A stretch of DNA of 64,000 bases from Cupriavidus malaysiensis (GTDB lineage: Bacteria > Pseudomonadota > Gammaproteobacteria > Burkholderiales > Burkholderiaceae): assembly GCF_001854325.1 (NCBI RefSeq), contig NZ_CP017755.1, forward strand, positions 124,001 through 188,000, given 5' to 3'. The notes under the pieces were generated by a model. It made no database searches, was not told the DNA's origin, and worked only from the letters and a program-made list of their open reading frames with translations. How positions within the stretch are numbered: the first letter of the stretch is position 1; every line of letters begins with the position of its first letter. A program made the translations under genes and the position numbers. Shown in pieces: positions 16,630 through 24,859 of the stretch.

Positions 16630-18383
16630 GCGAGGGCGCAGCGACCGCAGCGACCGTGGCGACCGCAGCGGGCACGGCGCCGCTGCGCGAGCGCAATGGC
16701 GGGCAGATCCTGGTCGAGCAGTTGCGCATCCAGGGCGTCAAGCGCGTGTTCCTGGTGCCGGGGGAGAGCTACCTGCCCTGCATCGATGCGCTGCACGACC
16801 ACCAGGATGCGATCCAGCCCATCGTCTGCCGCCAGGAGAGCGGCGCCGGCTACATGGCGGAGGCCCACGGCAAGCTGACCGGCGAGCCCGGCATCTGCTT
16901 CGTCACGCGCGGGCCCGGCGCCACCAATGCCAGCATCGCCGTGCATACGGCCTACCAGGACTCGACGCCGATGATCCTGTTCGTCGGCCAGGTGGGCAAC
17001 GACTTTGCCGAGCGCGAGGCCTTCCAGGAGATCGACTACCGCCGCATGTTCGGCCAGATGGCCAAGTGGGTGGCGCAGATCGACCGTACCGAGCGCATCC
17101 CCGAGTTCATCGCGCGCGCCTTCGCGGTGGCCACCAGCGGGCGTCCCGGCCCGGTGGTGCTGGCGTTGCCGGAGGACACGCTGTGGGGCAAGGCCAGCGT
17201 GCCCGACATGCCGCGCTACCAGCGCGCGCGCAGCGCGCCGGCACCGGCTGCGCTCGATGCGCTGCAGACCCTGCTGGCCGGCGCGCGCCGGCCCTTCCTG
17301 CTGGTCGGCGGCTCGGGCTGGACGGCAGCGGCGCTGCGCGACCTGGAGACCTTCGCCGAGCGCTTCGACCTGCCGGTGGGCGTGGCCTGGCGCCGGCTGG
17401 AGTGCTTCGACAATCACCATGCCAACTATGCCGGCCATGTCGGCTGGGGCATGGACGATGCGCTGCGCGCGCGCATCCGCGACGCCGACCTGCTGATCGC
17501 GGTCGGCACACGCATGGGCGAGGCGACCACCGAGGGCTACACGCTGGTGCAGAGTCCGCTGCCGCGGCAGACCCTGGTCCACGTCTATCCGGATGCCGGC
17601 GAGCTGGGGCGCGTCTTCCGCGCCGAGCTGCCGATCGCCGCCGACGTGGTGTCCTTCGCCGCCGCGGCGGCGGCCCTGCGCCCGGCCGCCGAACCCGCCT
17701 GGCGCGGCCTGGCGCGCGCCGCCCATGCCGGATTCCTGGCCCACCAGCAGGCCCGGCCGGCGCCGGGGCCGCTCAACCTCGACCGGGCGGCCTGCGTGGT
17801 GCGCGAGCGCCTGCCGCGCGATGCCTGCCTCACGGTTGGCGCCGGCAACTATGCGCTGTTCCCGCACACCTACTACCGCTTCCAGGGGCCCGGCACCAGC
17901 CTGGCGCCGACGGTGGGCTCGATGGGCTACGGGCTGCCGGCCGCGATCTCGGCCAAGCTGGAATACCCGCAGCGCACCGTGGTGTGCTACGCCGGCGATG
18001 GCTGCTTCCAGATGAACCTGCAGGAGCTGGGCGTGGCGATGCAGTACCGGCTCGGCATCGTGCTGCTGGTCTTCAACAACGGCATGTGGGGCACCATCCG
18101 CGCCCACCAGGAACGCGAGTTCCCGGGCCGCACCATCGCGCTGGAGTTCGACAACCCCGATTTCGCCGCGCTGGTGCGCGCCTACCGGGGCCACGGCGAG
18201 GTGGTGCAGAGCGACGCCGAGTTCGGCCCGGCGCTGGAGCGCGCGCTTGCCTTCGCGCAGGAGCACAGCCTGCCGGCGCTGATCGAGATGCGCTACGAAG
18301 CGGATGGCATCGCTCCCGGACAGACCTTGTCCGGCATCCGTGCGGCGGCGCTGGCGCAACGGGCGCCGGCCGCCGTGCCCTGA
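16626..18383 (+). CDS. Thiamine diphosphate-dependent enzyme, acetolactate-synthase-like
   Basis: A 585-aa ThDP enzyme of the acetolactate synthase, benzoylformate decarboxylase and pyruvate oxidase superfamily. The catalytic Glu that activates ThDP is Glu71 in CRQESGAGYMAEAHGK. The pyrophosphate-binding motif is GDG at residues 457-459, ending in NN at 484-485. A RGPGATN loop follows the first domain, as in acetolactate synthases. The start ATG overlaps the cupin stop. No regulatory small subunit is adjacent, so branched-chain biosynthesis is unlikely. It probably ligates or decarboxylates a 2-oxo acid in the catabolic route, but the substrate is not evident. Confidence 0.85.
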   Translation: MSEGAATAATVATAAGTAPLRERNGGQILVEQLRIQGVKRVFLVPGESYLPCIDALHDHQDAIQPIVCRQESGAGYMAEAHGKLTGEPGICFVTRGPGATNASIAVHTAYQDSTPMILFVGQVGNDFAEREAFQEIDYRRMFGQMAKWVAQIDRTERIPEFIARAFAVATSGRPGPVVLALPEDTLWGKASVPDMPRYQRARSAPAPAALDALQTLLAGARRPFLLVGGSGWTAAALRDLETFAERFDLPVGVAWRRLECFDNHHANYAGHVGWGMDDALRARIRDADLLIAVGTRMGEATTEGYTLVQSPLPRQTLVHVYPDAGELGRVFRAELPIAADVVSFAAAAAALRPAAEPAWRGLARAAHAGFLAHQQARPAPGPLNLDRAACVVRERLPRDACLTVGAGNYALFPHTYYRFQGPGTSLAPTVGSMGYGLPAAISAKLEYPQRTVVCYAGDGCFQMNLQELGVAMQYRLGIVLLVFNNGMWGTIRAHQEREFPGRTIALEFDNPDFAALVRAYRGHGEVVQSDAEFGPALERALAFAQEHSLPALIEMRYEADGIAPGQTLSGIRAAALAQRAPAAVP

Positions 18384-18389
18384 GGCGCA

Positions 18390-18417
18390 CCGCCCGGCAC
18401 CGTGCGGTGCCGGGCGG
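18390..18417 (+). other. Intercistronic 12-bp perfect hairpin
   Basis: CCGCCCGGCACC and GGTGCCGGGCGG pair perfectly around a 4-nt loop just after the ThDP enzyme stop. There is no T run, so it is unlikely to be an efficient intrinsic terminator. It could act in mRNA processing or stability between the ThDP enzyme and amidohydrolase genes. Confidence 0.55.
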
Positions 18418-18476
18418 GCACCTGCCATGGCGCGGGCCGCCGCCGGCCCGCGCGCTTACCAAGAGAACACCACAAG

Positions 18477-19550
18477 ATGCGCGCTTTCTTCTCGGATGAC
18501 CAGTTGTTGCACCAGCCGCGCCAGTTCATGCGCGCGGGACGGCTCTGCGAGCCGACCGACGTGCCCGCGCGCGCCGCCGCGCTGCAAGGCGCGCTGGCCG
18601 GCCGCGGCATCGCGCTGGCGGCGCCGCCGGACTACGGTCGCGCGCCGCTGGAAGCCGTGCACAGCCCGGCCTACCTCGACTTCCTGGAGCAGGCCTATGC
18701 CGATTGGCAGGGCCTGGCCAAGCCCGGCTTCACTCCGGGCATCGAAGTGCTGCCCAACCTTTCGCCCTACCACAACGGCCGCATCGAGCAGGGACGCCGC
18801 CCGCCATGCCCGGCGGATTCGGTGATCGCGCGCGCCGGCTACTATCTCGGCGACCTGAGCTGCCCGCTCGGCCCGGACAGCTGGCGCGCCATCCTGCGCT
18901 CGGCGCATAGCGCGGTGGCGGCGGCGCAGCATGTGTGCGAGCCGCAGCACCGCTGCGGCCTGGCCTACGCGCTGTGCCGCCCGTCGGGCCACCACGCCCA
19001 CAGCGACCGCGCCGCCGGCTTCTGCTACGTCAACAACTCCGCCATCGCCGCCGAGACGCTGCTCAAGCGCTTCGGCAAGGTGGCGGTGCTGGACGTGGAC
19101 GCCCACCACGGCGACGGCACCCAGCAGATCTTCTACCAGCGCGCCGATGTGATGACGATCTCGCTGCATGCCGACCCGTCCGGCTACTACCCGTTCTACA
19201 GCGGTTACGCCCACGAGCGCGGCTACGGCGCCGGCTACGGCTACAACCTCAATTTCCCGCTGGCCCACGGCACCGAGGACGCCGGCTTCCTGGCCGCGCT
19301 GGACAGCGCGCTCGACGCCCTGCGCGACTACCGCCCGCAGGCCCTGGTGCTGGCGCTGGGCTTCGACACCTATATGCACGACCCGATCAGCGTGCTGCGC
19401 CTCGGCATGGACGCCTACCGCGGCATCGGTGCGCGCATCAATGCGCTCGGCGTGCCCGCCGTGGTGGTGCAGGAGGGCGGCTACGAGGTCGACGCCATCG
19501 GCCTGGCGCTCGATGCCTTCCTGTCCGGCTTCATGCCGGTGGCGGCCTGA
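18477..19550 (+). CDS. Acetylpolyamine amidohydrolase-like enzyme (histone deacetylase superfamily)
   Basis: This zinc deacetylase of the HDAC superfamily is closest to bacterial acetylpolyamine amidohydrolases, which release acetate from acetylputrescine and similar amines. All catalytic residues are visible: the His pair in SGHHAH (His172-His173), zinc ligands Asp208 and His210 in DVDAHHGDGT, Asp297 in LGFDTY, and the transition-state Tyr336 in EGGYEV. An N-terminal MRAFFSDDQLL segment and the loop before the active site match the dimeric acetylpolyamine enzymes rather than eukaryotic deacetylases. The start ATG at 18477 has only a weak AAGAGA upstream. Position beside a GABA-type aminotransferase supports amine catabolism. 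Confidence 0.88.
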   Translation: MRAFFSDDQLLHQPRQFMRAGRLCEPTDVPARAAALQGALAGRGIALAAPPDYGRAPLEAVHSPAYLDFLEQAYADWQGLAKPGFTPGIEVLPNLSPYHNGRIEQGRRPPCPADSVIARAGYYLGDLSCPLGPDSWRAILRSAHSAVAAAQHVCEPQHRCGLAYALCRPSGHHAHSDRAAGFCYVNNSAIAAETLLKRFGKVAVLDVDAHHGDGTQQIFYQRADVMTISLHADPSGYYPFYSGYAHERGYGAGYGYNLNFPLAHGTEDAGFLAALDSALDALRDYRPQALVLALGFDTYMHDPISVLRLGMDAYRGIGARINALGVPAVVVQEGGYEVDAIGLALDAFLSGFMPVAA

Positions 19551-19602
19551 AGCAGCGGGCCGGGGGCGCGGAGCGCTCCGGCCCGGCACAGAACCACAGC
19601 AG

Positions 19603-19621
19603 GGGCGCCGGCCCGGCGCCC
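19603..19621 (+). other. Short perfect intercistronic palindrome
   Basis: GGGCGCCGG and CCGGCGCCC are separated by one base, 17 bp before the next gene. No T run follows. It resembles the GC-rich hairpins at two other junctions of this cluster. Confidence 0.4.
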
Positions 19622-19637
19622 GATTTGGAGCCCCTTC

Positions 19638-20882
19638 ATGACGAATCTGCAGATCAACGGACAGCGGCTGTGGCAGTCGCTGATGGACCTGGCAAGGATC
19701 GGCGCCACGCCCAAGGGCGGCAATGCGCGCCTGGCGCTGACCGCGCTCGACGGGCAGGGGCGCGACCTCGTGTGCGGCTGGATGCGCGAGGCGGGCCTGA
19801 CGGTCACGGTCGACCAGGTGGGCAATATCTTCGGCCGCCGCGCCGGGCGCAATGCCGCGCTGGCACCGGTGATGACCGGCAGCCATATCGACACCCAGCC
19901 GACCGGCGGCAAGTTCGACGGCTGCTTCGGCGTGCTGGCGGGCCTGGAGGTGATGCGTACACTCAACGACCACGGCATCGAGACCGAGGCCCCGCTCGAG
20001 CTGGCGATCTGGACCAATGAAGAGGGCACGCGCTTCGTGCCGGTGATGATGGGCTCGGGCGTGTTCGCCGGCGTCTTCCCGCTGCAGACCGCGCTGGAAG
20101 CCACCGACGCCGAAGGCAAGCGCGTCGGCGACGAGCTGCGCGCGATCGGCTACGCCGGCGCGGCCGAAGTGGGCGGCCGGGCGCTCGGCGCCTATTTCGA
20201 AGCGCATATCGAGCAGGGGCCCATCCTGGAGGAGCAAGGCAACGTGATCGGCGTGGTGACCGGCTCGCTGGGCCTGCGCTGGTACGACGTGACGGTCACG
20301 GGCATGGAGGCGCACGCCGGCCCGACGCCGATGCCGATGCGGCGCGATGCGCTGTTCGGCGCCACCTTCCTGATGCAGGAAGTGGTGCGCATCGGGCGCG
20401 ACTTCGCCCCGCACGGGCGCGGCACGGTCGGCGTGGTCAACGTGCATCCGGCTTCGCGCAACGTCATTCCCGGGCAGGTCCGCTTCACCGTGGACCTGCG
20501 CCATGAGGATGCCGCGCAGCTCGCGCAGATGGACGCGCGTTTCCGTGCCGCCTGCGAGGCGCTCGCCGCCGGCGACACCACCGGCACCGCGCTCGACGTG
20601 ACGGTGCAGGACGTGCAGTATTTCGCGCCCACGCCGTTCGCGCCGGAACTGGTGGCGCAGGTGCGCGCGCAGGCCGCCGCGCGCGGCTACGCGCACCAGG
20701 ACATCGTCACCGGCGCGGGCCACGACGCCGTCTACATCGCCGGCGTGGCGCCGACGGCCATGATCTTCGTGCCGTGCAAGGACGGTATCAGCCACAACGA
20801 AGTGGAAGATGCCCGGCCCGAGCACCTGGCGGCCGGCGCCGACGTGCTGCTGGGCGCGATGCTGGCGCAGGCCGGGTCATGA
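19638..20882 (+). CDS. Zn-dependent amidohydrolase, N-carbamoyl-L-amino acid hydrolase family
   Basis: This is an M20-superfamily amidase of the carbamoylase, allantoate amidohydrolase and beta-ureidopropionase group. Metal-binding blocks are MTGSHIDTQPTGGKFDG, IWTNEEGTRF, EAHIEQGP and GAGHDAVY with HNEVE near the C-terminus. GMEAHAGPTPM marks the dimerisation domain. It would hydrolyse an N-carbamoyl or N-acyl L-amino acid to the free amino acid. GGAG lies before the ATG in a context very like that of the gabT gene (TTTGGAGCC). The stop overlaps the start of the EamA gene. The exact substrate cannot be told from sequence. Confidence 0.9.
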   Translation: MTNLQINGQRLWQSLMDLARIGATPKGGNARLALTALDGQGRDLVCGWMREAGLTVTVDQVGNIFGRRAGRNAALAPVMTGSHIDTQPTGGKFDGCFGVLAGLEVMRTLNDHGIETEAPLELAIWTNEEGTRFVPVMMGSGVFAGVFPLQTALEATDAEGKRVGDELRAIGYAGAAEVGGRALGAYFEAHIEQGPILEEQGNVIGVVTGSLGLRWYDVTVTGMEAHAGPTPMPMRRDALFGATFLMQEVVRIGRDFAPHGRGTVGVVNVHPASRNVIPGQVRFTVDLRHEDAAQLAQMDARFRAACEALAAGDTTGTALDVTVQDVQYFAPTPFAPELVAQVRAQAAARGYAHQDIVTGAGHDAVYIAGVAPTAMIFVPCKDGISHNEVEDARPEHLAAGADVLLGAMLAQAGS

Positions 20883-21787
20883 GCGGCGCGGCGCGCGGTG
20901 CGCCGGCCGAATGGCGCACCGGCGCCTGGATCTTCCTGTGCGTGGTCGCATTGTTCGCCACCGTCGATGCCACCGCCAAGCACCTGGTCGGACGTTATCC
21001 CGCGCCCTTCCTCAATGCGGTGCGCTATGCGGCCACCTTCGCCGTGGCGCTCGGCATGCTGGCGGTGCGCGGCCGCGCGCGCTGGTGGGACACGCCGCAC
21101 CGCGCGCTGCTGGTGGTGCGCGGCCTGATGCTGGCAGTGGTGGGCACCTGCTTCATGACCGCGTTGCTGTGGATGCCGCTGGCCGAGGCCACGGCCATCT
21201 ACTTCATGGCGCCGCTGCTGGTGGTGGCGCTGTCGCCCTGGGTGCTGGGCGAGCGCGTCGGCGCGCGCCAGTGGCTGGCGGTGGTGGCGGGCTTCGCCGG
21301 CATGCTGCTGATCGTGCGCCCGGGTGGCCGGCTGCCGGCGCTCGGTACCGCGCTGATGCTGGCCGCGGCGCTGGCCTATGCGCTGCTGCAACTGCTGACG
21401 CGGCGCATGGCGGGCCGCGTCGACGCCGGTGTGCAGTACGGCTTTGCCGCGGTGATCTGCCTGCTCGCCACCGGCGTGCCGGCACCCTTCTTTCCGCCGG
21501 CGGCCTGGCCGGGCCTGGCCGACTGGTGCGCGATGCTGGCCATGGGCCTGATGAGCGCCGCCGCGCAGGTGCTGCTGATCTTCGCGCTGCAACGTGCGCC
21601 GGCTTCGACGCTGGCGCCGCTGAACTATTTCCATCTGCTGCTGGCGCTGCTCTACAGCGCACTGTGGTTCGGTCGCTGGCCCGACGGCGTGGCCCTGGCG
21701 GGCATCGGCCTGATCATGGCCGCGGGCTTGAGCCTGACGCTGCCGCGGCGTACTTCCCCGTCACTGCCAGAGATGGCGCGTCGATGA
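20879..21787 (+). CDS. EamA/DMT-family transporter
   Basis: A ten-helix inner-membrane transporter with two EamA repeats. The first spans about residues 10-140 with LLWMPLAEATAIYFMAPL, the second about residues 150-290. Members export amino acids, metabolites or drugs. The start ATG overlaps the upstream amidohydrolase stop by 4 bp, so it belongs to the same transcript as the catabolic cluster. There it may export a product or balance the amine pool. That role is inference. At 302 aa it has the usual length. Confidence 0.88.
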   Translation: MSGAARGAPAEWRTGAWIFLCVVALFATVDATAKHLVGRYPAPFLNAVRYAATFAVALGMLAVRGRARWWDTPHRALLVVRGLMLAVVGTCFMTALLWMPLAEATAIYFMAPLLVVALSPWVLGERVGARQWLAVVAGFAGMLLIVRPGGRLPALGTALMLAAALAYALLQLLTRRMAGRVDAGVQYGFAAVICLLATGVPAPFFPPAAWPGLADWCAMLAMGLMSAAAQVLLIFALQRAPASTLAPLNYFHLLLALLYSALWFGRWPDGVALAGIGLIMAAGLSLTLPRRTSPSLPEMARR

Positions 21788-21995
21788 CACCCCGCGGGCC
21801 CGGCCCCGGGTCCGTGGACCGCCGGAACGGCGCGTGCGGACGGCGTCGCCGCGTGGCGGGGATGGCACGTTGCTTGCGGCGCATGCCGCAGCGCCGCCGC
21901 GGCGCACCGTCCGGGCGCAGCGCCCGGCGTGCCGCGGCGGGCGACCCCATCCGCGGGCGGGCATGGTGCCGGCCCCACGCCAGAGGGAGGTTTCC

Positions 21996-23012
21996 ATGTT
22001 TGCATGTCTCGCATCCGCCCGTGCCCTGCCGCGCGGCCTGTGCCGCGCCGGCGTTGCCGCGCTGATGATCGCCGCGTCCGGCGCGGTGCCGCCCGCGTCC
22101 GCGCAGGTGGCCAAGGAATGGCCGAGCCAGCCGGTGCGCATCATCGTGCCGTTCCAGGCAGGAGGTGCCACCGACCTGATCAGCCGCTATCTCGGCACCG
22201 GTCTCGGCCAGATCTTCCAGCAGCCCTTCGTGGTGGAGAACCGGCCGGGTGCCGCCGCCATGATCGGCAGCGACCTGGCGGCGCGCGCGCCATCCGACGG
22301 TTACACGCTGCTGATGTCGGGACCGGCCTCGATGGTGACGAACCGCTTCCTCTACAAGAAGCTGAGCTACGACCCGGACGCCTTCGAGAAGGTCGCGGTG
22401 GTGGCCGACACGCCCAATATCCTGCTGGCCAGCCCCGCGCTGCCCTTCCGCACCTTGCCGGAAATGATCGCCTACGCGAAGGCCAATCCCGGCAAGCTGA
22501 CCTATGCATCCTTCGGCACCGGCACGACCTCGCATATCGCCGGCGAGATGCTCAAGGCCGAGGCCGGCATCGACATCGTGCACGTGCCCTACAAGGGCGC
22601 CGCCGAGGCCTTGCCCGCACTGCTGTCAGGCCAGGTGTCGCTGTACTTCGACACCATCATGACCGGGTTGCCTTACGTGAAGGCCGGCAAGCTGCGTGCG
22701 CTCGGTGTGACGCGGCGCGAGCGCTCGCCGATGGCGCCGGACGTGCCGACCATTGCCGAGCAGGGCTATCCCGGCTTCGATATCGCGCCGTGGTACGGCA
22801 TCGTCGCGCCCAAGGGCACGCCGGCGGCGGTGGTCGGCAAGCTCAATGCGGCCGTCAACCGCCTGCTCAAGGAGCCGGGTTTCCGCGACAAGCTGGCCTC
22901 GACCGGTGCCGAGCCGCGCGGTGGCAGCGTGGCGGACTTCCGCGCCATGATCGACGCGGAGGTGCCGCGCACGGAGAAGCTGGTCAAGCAGTCAGGCGTC
23001 AGCCTGCAGTAG
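21996..23012 (+). CDS. Bug-family periplasmic solute-binding protein (TctC type)
   Basis: This is a tripartite tricarboxylate transporter-type receptor of the Bug family, very numerous in Burkholderiales. A signal peptide ends near ASAQ (about residue 34). Family blocks follow: WPSQPVRIIVPFQAGGATD, VVENRPGAAAMIGSDL, APSDGYTLLM, IVHVPYKGAAEALPALLSGQ and MAPDVPTIAEQGYPGFD. GAGGGAGG lies 5 nt before the ATG. No TctA or TctB membrane partner is adjacent, which is usual for Bug genes. The ligand is unknown. It may be a separate unit from the upstream cluster, as 208 bp intervene. Confidence 0.9.
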   Translation: MFACLASARALPRGLCRAGVAALMIAASGAVPPASAQVAKEWPSQPVRIIVPFQAGGATDLISRYLGTGLGQIFQQPFVVENRPGAAAMIGSDLAARAPSDGYTLLMSGPASMVTNRFLYKKLSYDPDAFEKVAVVADTPNILLASPALPFRTLPEMIAYAKANPGKLTYASFGTGTTSHIAGEMLKAEAGIDIVHVPYKGAAEALPALLSGQVSLYFDTIMTGLPYVKAGKLRALGVTRRERSPMAPDVPTIAEQGYPGFDIAPWYGIVAPKGTPAAVVGKLNAAVNRLLKEPGFRDKLASTGAEPRGGSVADFRAMIDAEVPRTEKLVKQSGVSLQ

Positions 23013-23094
23013 AGGCGGCGGCGCGCGCCGGCCCATCGGCCGCCATGGCGGTTCGTGGCGGCCCGGTGTGGCTGGCGCAGGGGCGTGGTGGCGC

Positions 23095-23568
23095 CTACAT
23101 CATGCGGCGCGCGAAATGCCCGATCTCGGCCTCGCCCATCAGGTCGAGGAAGGCATCCATGCTCATGTGCACCAGGTCCTGGTGGTTGCCCGACTCGAAG
23201 TACACGTCGGGATGCTTGAGCAGCGTGTCGTCCATATAGGTGCGCATGCCATAGGCCATCGCCACCGGCGGGATCGCGCCGAGTTCGCAGTCCTTGAACA
23301 CCTCGCGGATCTCGTCTTCGTGCGCCAGGACCAGGTCGCGGCCGGTCTGCTCGCACAGGGCGGCGATCTGCAGGTGGTGGCTGGCGGGTATCACCGCGGC
23401 CACATAGCCCTGGCTGTCTTCCAGCAGCAGGGTCTTGGCCAGGCGGTCTCCGGGAACGTGCGCCGCTTCGGCAGTGGCCATGCTGCTGAGCGTGTAGGGA
23501 TGGTGGAGCAGGTCGTAGGGGCTGTGCCTGTCGGTCAGGCAGTGCGCCAGGGTGCCAGCCAGTGCCAT
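23095..23568 (-). CDS. YbaK/EbsC-type aminoacyl-tRNA deacylase domain protein
   Basis: A 157-aa stand-alone trans-editing domain. Proteins of this family hydrolyse mischarged tRNAs such as Cys-tRNA(Pro) or Ala-tRNA(Pro). Typical features are the central GDRLAKTLLLED strand pair with the conserved Lys, GYVAAVIPASHHL and the GAIPPVAMAYG loop. Its start has GGAGACAC upstream. It is convergent with the Bug gene and followed by no other gene in its direction. Which tRNA it edits is not evident. Confidence 0.85.
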   Translation of the reverse strand: MALAGTLAHCLTDRHSPYDLLHHPYTLSSMATAEAAHVPGDRLAKTLLLEDSQGYVAAVIPASHHLQIAALCEQTGRDLVLAHEDEIREVFKDCELGAIPPVAMAYGMRTYMDDTLLKHPDVYFESGNHQDLVHMSMDAFLDLMGEAEIGHFARRMM

Positions 23569-23759
23569 GATGTGTCTCCTGGCGGCCGTCGCGCGCCGGC
23601 GGCGGCCGCATGGCGCAGGGCGAGGGATCGTCCTTGTGCTTCCCTACTATAGTGCCTGCGAGCATGCCCGCGAGGCGCCCGCGGGACGGGGACGGGATGG
23701 GGGCGGGATGGGGACGGGACCGGGCGCGCGGCATCGGCGCCCCCCCCCCGCGGGCTTGC

Positions 23760-24698
23760 TCAGCCGGCGGAGGACGTGGCGGTGCCCGGGTGCGGCCAGA
23801 CGGCCTGCAGCTCGCTCTTCAGGAAGTTCATCAGGTAGCGCGTGGCCAGCGTCTGGTAGCGGTTGGGCATGGTCAGCATGTACAGCCGGCTGCCGAACAC
23901 GCTGACGCGGTAGCCCGGCAGCAGCGGGCGCAGCGCGCCGTCGGCCAGTTCCGCGCCGATCGCGTAGAGGGGGAAGATGCCGATGCCCAGGCCCGCCACC
24001 ACCGCCTCCTTGAGGAAGGCGAAGTTCTCCGAGCTGAGGGTGGGCTCCAGCGCCACCTGCTCGCGCGCCGCGGCGCCGCCGTCGCCGCGCACGCCGAATG
24101 CCTTGAGCTTCTGCCCGACCGGCGAGGCGCACACGATGGCATGGGCCTGCAGGTCTGCCAGCACGTGCGGGGCCGGATGGGCGTCGGCATAGCCGGGCGA
24201 AGCGCACACCACCCAGTCGACCGCGCCGATCTCGGTGGCCACCACCGAATCCGGTGGGGTCGAGATGATGCGCAAGGCCACTTCCACGTCCTCCGACACG
24301 AGGTTGTGGATGCGGTTGTCGAACACCACGTCGAGCACGATGTCGGGGTAGCGCTGCTTGAAGCGGACCAGCAGCGGCGACAGCAGCGAGTGTCCCAGGC
24401 CGGTCGGCACCGAGAGCCGTACATGGCCCTGCAGGCTCTTGCCCAGGTTGCTGATCAGCGCGGTGGCGGCAGCGACTTCGCCGAGGATGTTGCGGCCGTG
24501 CTCGTACAGCCCGGCGCCCACCGGCGTCGGCTCGACGTGGCGCGTGGTCCGCCGCAGCAGCTGCACGCCCAGTTCTTCCTCCAGGGCGCGCAGGTGGTAG
24601 CTGACGTTGGCGCGCGTCATCTTGAGCTTGCGCGCGGCCGCGCTGAGATTGCCGGCGTCGACGATGTCGACGAACAGGCGCAGGGCGTTGAGGTCCAT
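23760..24698 (-). CDS. LysR-family transcriptional regulator
   Basis: The N-terminal winged helix is clear (LRLFVDIVDAGNLSAAARKL, then SYHLRALEEELGVQLL), followed by a two-lobe effector domain ending in a Trp- and Pro-containing tail. At 312 aa it is full length. It diverges from the acyl-CoA dehydrogenase gene at 24860, so it probably controls that gene and itself. The region before its ATG on the minus strand is pyrimidine-rich and lacks a Shine-Dalgarno. Confidence 0.9.
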   Translation of the reverse strand: MDLNALRLFVDIVDAGNLSAAARKLKMTRANVSYHLRALEEELGVQLLRRTTRHVEPTPVGAGLYEHGRNILGEVAAATALISNLGKSLQGHVRLSVPTGLGHSLLSPLLVRFKQRYPDIVLDVVFDNRIHNLVSEDVEVALRIISTPPDSVVATEIGAVDWVVCASPGYADAHPAPHVLADLQAHAIVCASPVGQKLKAFGVRGDGGAAAREQVALEPTLSSENFAFLKEAVVAGLGIGIFPLYAIGAELADGALRPLLPGYRVSVFGSRLYMLTMPNRYQTLATRYLMNFLKSELQAVWPHPGTATSSAG

Positions 24699-24749
24699 CG
24701 GAGGTAAGGAGGGGGAGGGAGCAGCGGCGGCGGCGAGGACGCCGCCGCT

Positions 24750-24798
24750 TTGTCAAATAATATTATCCATTCTGTCCAATCGATGGTGGATTGTCAAA
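24750..24798. promoter_or_regulatory. Candidate LysR operator region between LysR and acyl-CoA dehydrogenase
   Basis: CAATC and GATTG form an inverted repeat around 7 nt (24777-24793), fitting the T-N11-A pattern of LysR sites. It is framed by two TTGTCAAA direct repeats (24750 and 24791) and an AT palindrome ATAATATTAT (24758-24767). This 50-bp stretch is far more AT-rich than its surroundings and also must hold the divergent promoters. Confidence 0.45.
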
Positions 24799-24859
24799 GC
24801 GCGTGGTCGGCGTACCATGATGGGCTACTTTGTCGTAATGGATTGACCGGAGAATCGCC

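Noticed and set aside
16626-18383. Biosynthetic acetolactate synthase (ilvB)
   Set aside because: No small subunit or ilvC follows, and the gene is coupled to a cupin within a catabolic cluster.
18456-20825. 789-codon minus-strand frame over the amidohydrolase genes
   Set aside because: Both plus-strand genes have complete active-site motifs; the minus-strand translation has none.
6415-21787. Ectoine/hydroxyectoine degradation cluster
   Set aside because: A MocR-type regulator with deacylases recalls EnuR and the ectoine genes, but the ectoine hydrolase (DoeA/EutD) and ehu-type transporter are absent, and the transporter here is of the peptide type.
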